Assembly (NCBI GenBank): GCA_946481065.1
Contig: CAMLMA010000080.1
Coordinates: 1 to 8,489, forward strand
DNA length: 8,489 nucleotides
Origin: an uncultured Nitrosomonadales bacterium
Lineage (GTDB): Bacteria > Pseudomonadota > Gammaproteobacteria > Burkholderiales > Methylophilaceae
Direction: 5' to 3'
In this document: positions 1 to 6,167 of the stretch, one piece after another
Layout of the letters: each line of letters starts with the position of its first letter
Numbering within the stretch: the first letter of the stretch is position 1
Position numbers and translations under genes: made by a program
Notes under the pieces: model-generated
Told to the model about the DNA's origin: nothing
The model's input: only the letters and a program-made list of their open reading frames with translations
Database searches by the model: none

Positions 1-1
1 C

Positions 2-277
2 GGCTGGTTCTGGCTCGACACCATCGGCGCGCGCGAGACGGCCATCGCCCGCGGCCGGGATCTTGCCGAACGCTGCAACCTGCAATTGCTGGACGAAACC
101 GTCGCCTGCGACAAGCTTCGCCTGGGACGCAACAGTCGCGGCCATGTGCAGCTCGTGCGTATCTACGAGTTCGAGGTCAGCGCCGACGGCAGCAATCGCA
201 TGCCCTGCCAACTGGTGCTGCTGGGTCGGGAACTGCAAAGCTGGTACATCCCACCCTACCTGCAACCCTTGCACTGA
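2..277 (+). CDS. DUF3301 family protein, 5' end cut off by the window
   Basis: The reading frame is open from the left edge to a TGA at 275-277, giving the last 91 residues. It begins GWFWLDTIGARETAIARG and continues with LLDETVACDKLRLGRNSRG, then an aromatic stretch (RIYEFEVSADGSNRM) and LVLLGRELQSW. This pattern (W-D-x-x-x-ARE-x-A, LLD-x-TVA, RL-L-R, Y-x-FE-x-S-x-DG) is what I recognise as DUF3301, a family of about 100-residue proteins with one N-terminal membrane helix followed by a small cytoplasmic domain. The visible part starts just after where that helix should be, so roughly 10-20 residues are probably missing. The family's function is not known to me. It lies 95 bases upstream of gluQ on the same strand and may share its transcript. 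Family assignment is fairly sure; any role would be a guess. Confidence 0.75.
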   Translation, partial: GWFWLDTIGARETAIARGRDLAERCNLQLLDETVACDKLRLGRNSRGHVQLVRIYEFEVSADGSNRMPCQLVLLGRELQSWYIPPYLQPLH

Positions 278-289
278 AAGCCAGCCATC

Positions 290-370
290 ATGACCGTGCG
301 GATTGAAAGGCCCCTGGCGATACGCACGCCCGATGTGATGGCGGCGCTCCTGTCCTGCTCAGGCCATTAG
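290..370 (+). other. Possible 26-codon upstream ORF before gluQ
   Basis: An ATG at 290 opens a 26-residue frame beginning [15 protein letters not shown] and ending at a TAG at 368-370, only two bases before the gluQ ATG at 373. It fills most of the gap between the DUF3301 gene and gluQ. No good Shine-Dalgarno sequence precedes it, and I recognise no homologue. The tight stop-to-start spacing would suit translational coupling to gluQ, which also lacks a Shine-Dalgarno sequence. A frame this short can easily occur by chance, so it is listed only as a candidate. Confidence 0.12.
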
Positions 371-372
371 AC

Positions 373-1266
373 ATGTATATCGGTCGATTTGCGCCATCGC
401 CCACCGGTCCATTGCATTTCGGCTCGCTGGTCGCTGCCGTCGCCAGCTATCTGGAAGCGAAACGCGCCGGCGGCAAATGGCTGGTGCGCATGGAAGACCT
501 CGACGGCCCGCGCGAGATGCCGGGCGCCGCGGACGATATCCTGCGCACCCTGCAGGCATTCGGCCTGCACTGGGACGACAGCGTCGTCTACCAGAGCCAG
601 CGGCTCGCGCACTATGCCGAAGCGCTCGATCGACTGCAGCAGCGGGGCCTGGTCTACCCTTGCGCCTGCTCACGCAAGGAGATCGCCGACTCGGCGATGA
701 GCGGCATCGATGGGCTGGTCTATCCCGGCACCTGCCGGGATGGCCTGCCGGCAGGCCGCCAGCCTCGTGCCTGGCGCATCCGCGTCGAGGATACCGAGAT
801 CGGCTTCCGCGACCGCATCCAGGGCCTGCTAAGTCAGAATCTTGCGCGGGATATCGGCGACTTTGTGCTTAAGCGCGCCGATGGTTTCTTTGCCTATCAG
901 CTGGCGGTCGTCGTCGATGACGGGCTCCAGGGCGTGACCGACATCGTGCGGGGGGCCGACCTGCTGGATTCCACACCACGGCAGATCTATCTGCAGCAGC
1001 TACTCGGCCTGCCGCCCACCAGCTACACCCATGTGCCGGTCGCCGCCAACCAGCGTGGCGAAAAACTCAGCAAGCAGACGCTGGCCAGGCCACTCGACTC
1101 GCACCAGCCACAGCAGCAACTCTGGCAGGCGCTGGATTATCTGCGCCAGAACCCCTGGCCTGAACTCAGGCAAGCCAGTCTCGGCACGCTCTGGTCATGG
1201 GCGCTGACACACTGGCAAGTCTCGCGCATCCCCAGCCAGAGAAGCATCACGACAAACCTGGAGTGA
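373..1266 (+). CDS. gluQ: Glutamyl-queuosine tRNA(Asp) synthetase (GluQ-RS)
   Basis: This enzyme activates glutamate with ATP and attaches it to the queuosine base at position 34 of tRNA(Asp). It is a cytoplasmic paralogue of the catalytic half of glutamyl-tRNA synthetase without the anticodon-binding domain. The 297-residue length fits the family. Visible motifs are [14 protein letters not shown] (residues 5-18, the HIGH-like ATP site), RMEDLDGPR (39-47), a zinc-site pattern with Cys97, Cys99, Tyr117 and Cys121 (CACS ... YPGTC), the acceptor region [21 protein letters not shown] (163-183, shown here in part as [15 protein letters not shown]), [11 protein letters not shown] (188-198), and KLSKQ (231-235, the KMSKS-like loop). 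The ATG at 373 puts the first motif at the family's usual position, and no in-frame ATG, GTG or TTG was seen in the roughly 40 codon-aligned bases just upstream. No clear Shine-Dalgarno sequence is present. It is convergent with the cyclase gene, with 29 bases between them. Confidence 0.95.
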   Translation: MYIGRFAPSPTGPLHFGSLVAAVASYLEAKRAGGKWLVRMEDLDGPREMPGAADDILRTLQAFGLHWDDSVVYQSQRLAHYAEALDRLQQRGLVYPCACSRKEIADSAMSGIDGLVYPGTCRDGLPAGRQPRAWRIRVEDTEIGFRDRIQGLLSQNLARDIGDFVLKRADGFFAYQLAVVVDDGLQGVTDIVRGADLLDSTPRQIYLQQLLGLPPTSYTHVPVAANQRGEKLSKQTLARPLDSHQPQQQLWQALDYLRQNPWPELRQASLGTLWSWALTHWQVSRIPSQRSITTNLE

Positions 1267-1295
1267 GGCCAACCGGCCAAGACCATCCCGCGGGC

Positions 1296-2972
1296 CTAGG
1301 CCCAGTCAGGCGGTGATTCGGCCACTTGTACACAATTTCGCCCGGCCCCCTTGGCTGAGTACAGCGCTTTGTCAGCAGCCCTCAGCAAGGCGTCGGTGGT
1401 GTTGCCGTGCTGTGGGAAGAACGCCAAGCCTATCGATGCCGTCGTCTGCCCCAGCGAGCGCCCGAAATGCTGGATCTGCAAGTCGTATATCACTTGTCGA
1501 AGTTCTTCAGCCAGCTTGATCACGATCTCCGGAGAGGCCTCCGGGTAGATCATGACGAACTCTTCCCCACCGAAGCGGCATGCGATATCTCCGGCACGAG
1601 AACGCTGCACCAACAACTGCCCCATCTCACGTAACAGCAAGTCGCCAGCGTCATGGCCGAAGGTATCGTTGAATTTCTTGAAATGATCGACATCCAGCAT
1701 GGCGAGTCCTAGCTGACGCTCCTTGCGTTTGGCGGTCGCGATCTCCCGTTGCAACGACTCTTCCATGTAGCGGCGATTGAACAGCCCCGTCAATGGGTCA
1801 CGCACTGACAGGTCACGCAAGGTGTCCCGCAACTTGATATTGGAGAGCGCCAGTGCGATCTGGCTCGACATCGTCTCGGCCAGCCGGTACTCGACTTGGT
1901 TAAGAGGATTGTCCGGCAGCCTTTGCAGATACAGAATGCCCAGCACATTGCCCTTGGCGATCACAGGTATGCAAAGGCTAACGATATCCTCGGCGTGCTG
2001 CATGTGACTGCAGGCCAGCGAGTGACGGGTGTGATCGAGTTTGTGTGGTTCGCCTCGCCGAAGTGCCCAGCAGTCCTCGGGCTGGAATATTTCCTTGCTG
2101 TGGGCGGGCGCTCCCCAGCTCAACGCTGCCGATAGCTGGTTACGTGATTCCCGGAACAGATAGAGCACGCCACCCCCTGCCGGGAAGAGGCGCGATGCGA
2201 ACTGCTGGATGACCTCCAGAGATTCTGCGATATCGCTGCAGGATTGCAGCAAGCTGGTCATCTCGTGCATCTGCGAGAGGTTATGGACGGCCTCTTCGTT
2301 CAGTGCCTGACTCTCACGCAAACCCTGCTCGACAGTACGGCGACGGAGATTCTCGCGGTAGATCGTAAGGAAACTGAACAACAGCAATAGAAAGAAGCCG
2401 CCTGCCATGATGGACATCAGCCAGTGAAGGTTGCTTTGCCTGGCATCCAGGTCACGCGTGCGCTTGGCCAGCAGCATTCTTTCCGATTCCTGCATCTCCT
2501 TGATAAGGCGTCGCCCAAGGTCGATCTGTATCTTGGCTTGCGACATCACTTCAAGGGATTGCTTCAAGTCTTGCCGGCGCTCGCTGAACCCCTGATCCGC
2601 CAGACTCACGAGCGACAAGATGACAGGCCTGATCTTCTGCAGCCTATGCTGCTGCTCATCGTTATCCCGAACGATGACTTCCAGGGCATCCAGGTGCTCT
2701 ATGATCTCATCTTTGGCATTTCGGTATGGCTGCAGGTATTGCTCCTGGCGCGTGATGACGAAACCGCGCCTGGCCCCCTCCATGGTTTCCATGTTGCTGC
2801 GCAGCTTCTCAAGGCGAGAGAGCGCATTGTAGGTATGTTCGACCCACAGGCGTGAACCCGACAATTGGTCCGCAGCGTTGAGTACTACAAGGAATAACAA
2901 GGGCACGATCGCCATGGCGAACGCAAAGGCCAGAAACTGCGGTTGCAGCAAAGATTTTATTCTTGAGATCAT
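1296..2972 (-). CDS. Membrane diguanylate cyclase with CHASE3, GAF and GGDEF domains
   Basis: The predicted product makes cyclic di-GMP from two GTP in response to a signal. Of 558 residues, a first membrane helix lies at about 12-33. A periplasmic region at about 40-180 resembles CHASE3 (WVEHTYNALSRLEKLR, then METMEGARRGFVITRQEQYL). A second helix lies at about 184-205, followed by a short charged, probably coiled-coil linker. A GAF-like domain at about 236-380 contains CWALRRGEPH (301-310) and Cys321. The cyclase domain begins at RDPLTGLFNRRYMEESL (391-407), with DVDHFKKFNDTFGHDAGD (427-444) and the catalytic loop GGEEF at 468-472. RAGD at 459-462 is spaced five residues before GGEEF, as in the RxxD inhibitory I-site, so product feedback is expected. 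No HAMP domain or EAL domain is seen. The ATG has only a weak AGG eight bases upstream. The gene is divergent from hslO (126 bases between the chosen starts). By eye it is less GC-rich than dhaK. Enzyme activity is likely; the ligands of CHASE3 and GAF are unknown. Confidence 0.93.
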   Translation of the reverse strand: MISRIKSLLQPQFLAFAFAMAIVPLLFLVVLNAADQLSGSRLWVEHTYNALSRLEKLRSNMETMEGARRGFVITRQEQYLQPYRNAKDEIIEHLDALEVIVRDNDEQQHRLQKIRPVILSLVSLADQGFSERRQDLKQSLEVMSQAKIQIDLGRRLIKEMQESERMLLAKRTRDLDARQSNLHWLMSIMAGGFFLLLLFSFLTIYRENLRRRTVEQGLRESQALNEEAVHNLSQMHEMTSLLQSCSDIAESLEVIQQFASRLFPAGGGVLYLFRESRNQLSAALSWGAPAHSKEIFQPEDCWALRRGEPHKLDHTRHSLACSHMQHAEDIVSLCIPVIAKGNVLGILYLQRLPDNPLNQVEYRLAETMSSQIALALSNIKLRDTLRDLSVRDPLTGLFNRRYMEESLQREIATAKRKERQLGLAMLDVDHFKKFNDTFGHDAGDLLLREMGQLLVQRSRAGDIACRFGGEEFVMIYPEASPEIVIKLAEELRQVIYDLQIQHFGRSLGQTTASIGLAFFPQHGNTTDALLRAADKALYSAKGAGRNCVQVAESPPDWA

Positions 2973-3042
2973 GGGTATTGCCTGTCTGTATCCTTACCAG
3001 CTGTTGACATGGTCATCCTTCGCGCGGCTACGGTCAACCAAA

Positions 3043-3071
3043 TTAAGACCCGGCATACCCCATGTTAGAAT
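3043..3071 (+). promoter_or_regulatory. Candidate sigma-70 promoter for hslO
   Basis: TAGAAT at 3066-3071 matches the -10 consensus at five of six positions and has the TG of an extended -10 at 3063-3064. TTAAGA at 3043-3048 matches the -35 consensus at four of six, with a 17-base spacer. Initiation would fall near 3078, leaving a leader of about 20 bases before the ATG at 3099, with no Shine-Dalgarno sequence. A perfect TTGACA lies further up at 3004-3009 but has no good -10 partner. Heat-shock-type control, often seen for hslO, is not evident from this sequence. Confidence 0.4.
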
Positions 3072-3098
3072 GGTGTTCGCCTATTTTTTGTCGTGATC

Positions 3099-3992
3099 AT
3101 GCAAGACCAACTTCACCGTTTCGTGTTCGACCAGACCCCGGTACGCGGCAATACCGTCCAGCTGCACCAGAGCTTCCTTGCTGCGTTGCAGCATCAACAA
3201 ACACCAGACGTGCTGCGGCAAGCGCTGGGCGAGTTGATGGCGGCCAGCGCCTTGCTCATCGCCACGCTCAAGATGCAGGGCGCCCTGATCCTGCAGATCC
3301 AGGGCAAAGGCCCGGTGAAATTGCTGGTGGTGGAATGCACGGTCAGTGAAGACCAGCGTCTGCAATTGCGCGCCACCGCGAAGTGGGACGGTGATCTCGC
3401 AGGCCAGACCTTCATCGAGATGGTCGGCGCGGGCCATTTCGCCATCACGCTCGACCCCAAGGACGGCAGCCAGCCTTATCAGGGGATCGTGCCGCTCGCC
3501 GGCGACAGCGTCGCCAGCATCCTCGAACACTACATGCAACGCTCGGAACAGATCGAGACCCGCATCTGGCTCGCATGCGACGGTGGATCCGCTGGCGGCT
3601 TGCTACTACAGAAGATGCCTGAAAACGGTGGGCAGCAAGCTGCCCTGGACACCGACGCCTGGAACCGCACCGGCATGCTGGCCCAGACCGTGACACCGGA
3701 AGAGTTGCTGCAACTGCCGGCGGAGCGCCTGTTGCGACGCCTGTTCCATGAAGAGATGCTGCGCCTGTTCGACGGGCAGCAGGTGGCTTTCCATTGCAGT
3801 TGCTCGCGCCAAAGCGTCAGCAGCATGATGCGCATGCTCGGCGAAGCCGAGATCAGCGGCATCCTCGAGGAACGCGGTGAAGTCGAGGTGCATTGCGATT
3901 TCTGTAACGCCGCCTACCGCTTCGACAGGATCGACGTGCGTCAGCTATTCAGCGAAGAGATCAGCGCGCCCGGCGGCCATAGTCGGCACTGA
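3099..3992 (+). CDS. hslO: Hsp33 redox-regulated chaperone (33 kDa chaperonin)
   Basis: Hsp33 is a cytoplasmic holdase that is inactive when reduced and zinc-bound. Oxidation of its cysteines releases zinc and unfolds the linker, exposing sites that hold unfolding proteins under oxidative plus heat stress. The 297-residue product begins MQDQLHRFVFDQTPVRGNTV, matching the family N-terminus. The core contains ALLIATLKMQGALILQIQG (51-69) and the YQGIVPL segment (127-133). The C-terminal switch has Cys233-x-Cys235 and Cys266-x-x-Cys269 (CSC ... CDFC), the CxC-X(27-32)-CxxC zinc motif with 30 residues between the pairs, so all four ligands are present. I chose the ATG at 3099; a GTG two codons upstream at 3093 is also possible. 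Neither has a visible Shine-Dalgarno sequence. The DUF2062 gene follows after 21 bases and probably shares the transcript. Confidence 0.96.
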   Translation: MQDQLHRFVFDQTPVRGNTVQLHQSFLAALQHQQTPDVLRQALGELMAASALLIATLKMQGALILQIQGKGPVKLLVVECTVSEDQRLQLRATAKWDGDLAGQTFIEMVGAGHFAITLDPKDGSQPYQGIVPLAGDSVASILEHYMQRSEQIETRIWLACDGGSAGGLLLQKMPENGGQQAALDTDAWNRTGMLAQTVTPEELLQLPAERLLRRLFHEEMLRLFDGQQVAFHCSCSRQSVSSMMRMLGEAEISGILEERGEVEVHCDFCNAAYRFDRIDVRQLFSEEISAPGGHSRH

Positions 3993-4013
3993 GCACCTGA
4001 TTCGCTGCGCACC

Positions 4014-4553
4014 ATGGCCTTCTCGTTCCGCAAATGGATCCCCACACGCCAGCAGATCATCGCCCATCGCTGGCTAAGGCCTTTCGCTCACCAGCTGAAG
4101 GACAAACGGCTGTGGCGGCCTGAAAGACATGCGGTCGCCAAGGGCGCCGCGATCGGTGTGTTCTTCGGCTTCATGATCCCTATCGCCCAGATCCTGCTGG
4201 CGGCCATCGCCGCCCTCATGATGCGGGCGAACATCACCGTCGCCGCGCTCTGCACACTGGTCACCAATCCGTTCACCTTTCCGCCGATCTACTGGCTGGC
4301 CTACAAGATCGGCGGCTTCCTGCTCGGCACTTCCGCCAATCCGACCAACCTCGACCGCCTGGCCGCTGCGCCGCAGGTGGTGATCCCCGACCAGCACTGG
4401 CTGCACGCTGTCAGCCACTGGTTCCAGAATGCCGGCCTGCCGTTGATGACTGGCCTCGCCGTGCTGGCGGTGGTCGGTGCCTGCGTGGCTTATGCGGTCG
4501 TGCACCTGCTTTGGCATGCACGGAAACCGCTGCGCCGGGCGTTACGCCGATAA
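4014..4553 (+). CDS. DUF2062 domain inner-membrane protein
   Basis: The 179-residue product has a basic N-terminal region (to about residue 42), then hydrophobic segments at about 43-69, 84-104 and 143-166, and a short basic tail (ARKPLRRALRR). The segments KGAAIGVFFGFMIPIAQI (43-60) and TNPFTFPPIYWLAYKIG (84-100) are the signature I associate with DUF2062, an integral membrane family of unknown function common in proteobacteria. The middle segment is rich in Pro and aromatic residues and could be re-entrant rather than fully spanning. It begins 21 bases after the hslO stop, so co-transcription is likely, but nothing in the sequence ties it to redox stress. The ATG has no clear Shine-Dalgarno sequence. 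Its TAA is six bases from the stop of the convergent methyltransferase gene. Confidence 0.85.
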   Translation: MAFSFRKWIPTRQQIIAHRWLRPFAHQLKDKRLWRPERHAVAKGAAIGVFFGFMIPIAQILLAAIAALMMRANITVAALCTLVTNPFTFPPIYWLAYKIGGFLLGTSANPTNLDRLAAAPQVVIPDQHWLHAVSHWFQNAGLPLMTGLAVLAVVGACVAYAVVHLLWHARKPLRRALRR

Positions 4554-4559
4554 GGGCGC

Positions 4560-5339
4560 TCAGGCCGCCTTGCGCTGCCTGACGCTTTCGAACAGGCAGA
4601 TGGCCGAGGCCGCGGCTGCATTCAACGACTCGACACCCGCACCGATGGGAATATTGATACGTCGGCTGGCGGCCGCCATCAATGGCTGGCTCAGCCCGAT
4701 GCCTTCGTTACCGATGATGAAGGCAGTCGGCGAGCGCAGATCCTGCGCATAGAGCGATTCGCCCTGCATCGCCGTCGCCAGCGTCTGGCCATGAAAACCC
4801 TGCATCCACGTCAAGAGGTCGACGCGCTCCACCACCGGCAGCACGAAATGCGCGCCCTGCCCGCCGCGCAGCGCCTTGGGCGACCAGGCATCGGTACATC
4901 CGGTCGAGAGGTAGACGGCGTCGACACCGGCAGCGGCGGCCGTACGCAGCATGCTGCCTAGATTGCCCGGGTCCTGGATATCCTCCAGCAATAGCGCGAG
5001 ATCCACCGTCTCTGGCGGCATAAGCGGCGGCACCTTGACCAGCGCCAGGATACCCGTGGGGCTCGCCACCGGCGTCAGCTCGGAGAACATCAGCGTCGGG
5101 AACATCACCGTCGGTACGTCGGCGAGGGTTTGCAACAGGCCGGTGGCCTCCGGGCTTGAATCCCCTTCAGGGATCACCAGCAGGCTAGGCTCGCCAAAAT
5201 GCTGCAGATAGCCTTCTAGCAGGTGCACGCCGTCGAGCAAGGTCTCGCCGAGCTTGCGGCGCTCGCGCGACGAATCCGCCAGCTTCTTCAGCTGCTTGAA
5301 CAGGTTGTTATCGCGCGATGTGATGTGTTTGAATGTCAT
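4560..5339 (-). CDS. TrmH/SpoU-family RNA 2'-O-methyltransferase
   Basis: This predicted SPOUT enzyme transfers a methyl group from S-adenosylmethionine to a ribose 2'-OH in RNA. The product has 259 residues. Residues 1-105 form the substrate-binding region (MTFKHITSRDNNLFKQLKKL ... RKLGETLLDGVHLLEGYL), as in RlmB- and TsnR-like members. The catalytic SPOUT half starts near residue 116. Motif 1 is NLGSMLRTA (126-134, with Asn126 and Arg132), motif 2 is FIIGNEGIGLS (207-217, with Glu212) and motif 3 is INIPIGAGVESLNAAAAS (228-245, with Asn240). These match the conserved Asn/Arg/Glu/Asn set and the knot-forming SAM site of the family. SPKALRGGQGAHF (153-165) is the usual link between them. The exact target nucleotide, probably in 23S rRNA, cannot be read from the sequence. 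It is divergent from dhaL with 74 bases between the start codons; no Shine-Dalgarno sequence is evident. Confidence 0.9.
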   Translation of the reverse strand: MTFKHITSRDNNLFKQLKKLADSSRERRKLGETLLDGVHLLEGYLQHFGEPSLLVIPEGDSSPEATGLLQTLADVPTVMFPTLMFSELTPVASPTGILALVKVPPLMPPETVDLALLLEDIQDPGNLGSMLRTAAAAGVDAVYLSTGCTDAWSPKALRGGQGAHFVLPVVERVDLLTWMQGFHGQTLATAMQGESLYAQDLRSPTAFIIGNEGIGLSQPLMAAASRRINIPIGAGVESLNAAAASAICLFESVRQRKAA

Positions 5340-5413
5340 GAGTCGAATATCAAGGCAAAACCAATATGAAGATCAACCCGATTGTAATGGAAAGCACGTA
5401 GGCAGGCCCGCGT

Positions 5414-6043
5414 ATGAAAACCGAATTCCTCCTCTCTGCCGCCGCAGCGATCGCACAGGCCATCGCTGCGAACGAATCTGAACTCGAATCGCTGGACCGC
5501 GAGATCGGGGACGGCGATCACTTCATCAACATGAAACGCGGGTCGTCGACCATCGTCGAGATGCAAGCCGAGCTCGCGACACTCGCGCCAGATGCCGCAT
5601 TGCAGAAGATCGGCATGAAGCTGCTATCGACCATCGGCGGTGCCTCCGGCCCCTTGCTGGCGAGCTTCTTCATCGCCATGAGCAAGACCGCGCAAGCCCG
5701 GGAAACTGACAGTCTGTCAGGCATCGCCGCCGCCTTCGCCGCCGGCGTGGCTGCGATCCAGCAGCGTGGCAAGGCCAACCTGGGCGAGAAGACCATGCTC
5801 GATGTGCTGATCCCGGTGTCAGAGACATTCACGGCACTCGCGACCAGCGGCGCTCCGCCAGCTGAGGTCTTCGCGCAGCTTAAAGCGACAGCCGAGGCGG
5901 GCATGCTATCCACCCGCGACATGGTGGCGACCAAGGGCCGGGCCGCCTTTCTCGGCGAGCGGGCAATCGGCCATATCGACCCGGGCGCAAAGAGCTGCCA
6001 GGTGATGATCGACACGGTCTGCGATTTGGCATCGAATCAATAG
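5414..6043 (+). CDS. dhaL: Dihydroxyacetone kinase ADP-binding subunit DhaL
   Basis: DhaL carries the tightly bound nucleotide of the split dihydroxyacetone kinase. It passes phosphate to the substrate held by DhaK and, in the PTS-dependent type, is recharged by DhaM. The 209-residue length is typical. LDREIGDGDHFINMKRG (27-43) supplies the three Mg-binding aspartates Asp28, Asp33 and Asp35, plus His36, aligning with Asp30, Asp35, Asp37 and His38 of the E. coli protein. GGASGPLLASFFI (75-87), GEKTMLDVLIPV (124-135) and ATKGRAAFLGERAIGHIDPG (172-191) are further family blocks. Residue 37 is Phe where E. coli DhaL has Gly. The ATG at 5414 fits the E. coli N-terminus; no good Shine-Dalgarno sequence precedes it. 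A TGTAAT at 5383-5388 could be a -10 box, but it lacks a convincing -35. dhaK follows after 124 bases. A kinase for a dihydroxyacetone-like substrate is likely; the in vivo substrate is not certain. Confidence 0.94.
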   Translation: MKTEFLLSAAAAIAQAIAANESELESLDREIGDGDHFINMKRGSSTIVEMQAELATLAPDAALQKIGMKLLSTIGGASGPLLASFFIAMSKTAQARETDSLSGIAAAFAAGVAAIQQRGKANLGEKTMLDVLIPVSETFTALATSGAPPAEVFAQLKATAEAGMLSTRDMVATKGRAAFLGERAIGHIDPGAKSCQVMIDTVCDLASNQ

Positions 6044-6044
6044 A

Positions 6045-6065
6045 GCCGAACCGTCATGGGTCGGC
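6045..6065 (+). other. Small hairpin immediately after dhaL
   Basis: GCCGAACC at 6045-6052 can pair with GGGTCGGC at 6058-6065 around the loop GTCAT, with one A/G mismatch inside the stem. It starts one base after the dhaL stop codon. No T-run follows, so it is not a standard intrinsic terminator. It could protect the 3' end of a dhaL message or mark a processing site. A functional role is inference. Confidence 0.3.
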
Positions 6066-6089
6066 GAGGAAAAGATACGGCGCGGAAAC

Positions 6090-6103
6090 ACGATGTGCAT
6101 CGT
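6090..6103. promoter_or_regulatory. Palindrome in the dhaL-dhaK gap, possible operator
   Basis: ACGATG-TG-CATCGT is a perfect 6-bp inverted repeat with a 2-base centre. The half-site ACGATG recurs at 6110-6115, 20 bases on, followed at 6123-6126 by CATC. Such spaced half-sites resemble a binding site for a dimeric regulator, which would allow dhaK to be controlled separately from dhaL. No regulator gene lies nearby, and the motif could also be chance. Confidence 0.2.
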
Positions 6104-6157
6104 CCACCAACGATGGCTTTCGCATCAAAGTGATTTCGCGCACTGCATTTGGAGCAC

Positions 6158-6163
6158 AGGAGG
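6158..6163 (+). promoter_or_regulatory. Strong Shine-Dalgarno sequence of dhaK
   Basis: AGGAGG lies four bases before the ATG at 6168. It decides the start: the frame is open upstream to 6093, but that stretch (CIVHQRWLSHQSDF) does not resemble DhaK, whereas MKKFINNVDDILVESL does. It contrasts with dhaL, which has no clear site. Confidence 0.85.
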
Positions 6164-6167
6164 AACC

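Noticed and set aside
1267..1303. GGCC-AACC-GGCC repeat and the perfect 12-bp palindrome GGGCCTAGGCCC between and over the convergent gluQ and cyclase stops, as a bidirectional terminator
   Set aside because: Each gives only about a 4-bp stem with a usable loop, and no T-run follows on either strand. The palindrome is real, but a terminator role is not supported.
2424..2855. Plus-strand open frame of 143 codons inside the cyclase gene
   Set aside because: It is opposite the CHASE3/transmembrane part of a well-supported gene and has no recognisable domain.
3004..3009. Perfect TTGACA as the -35 box of hslO
   Set aside because: No reasonable -10 box is found 16-18 bases downstream (the sequence there is GC-rich, around GGCTAC). 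The TAGAAT-based promoter closer to the gene fits better.
6093..6167. Upstream extension of dhaK to an earlier alternative start
   Set aside because: The extra residues do not resemble DhaK, and the ATG at 6168 has an AGGAGG site and matches E. coli residue numbering (His56, Asp109).
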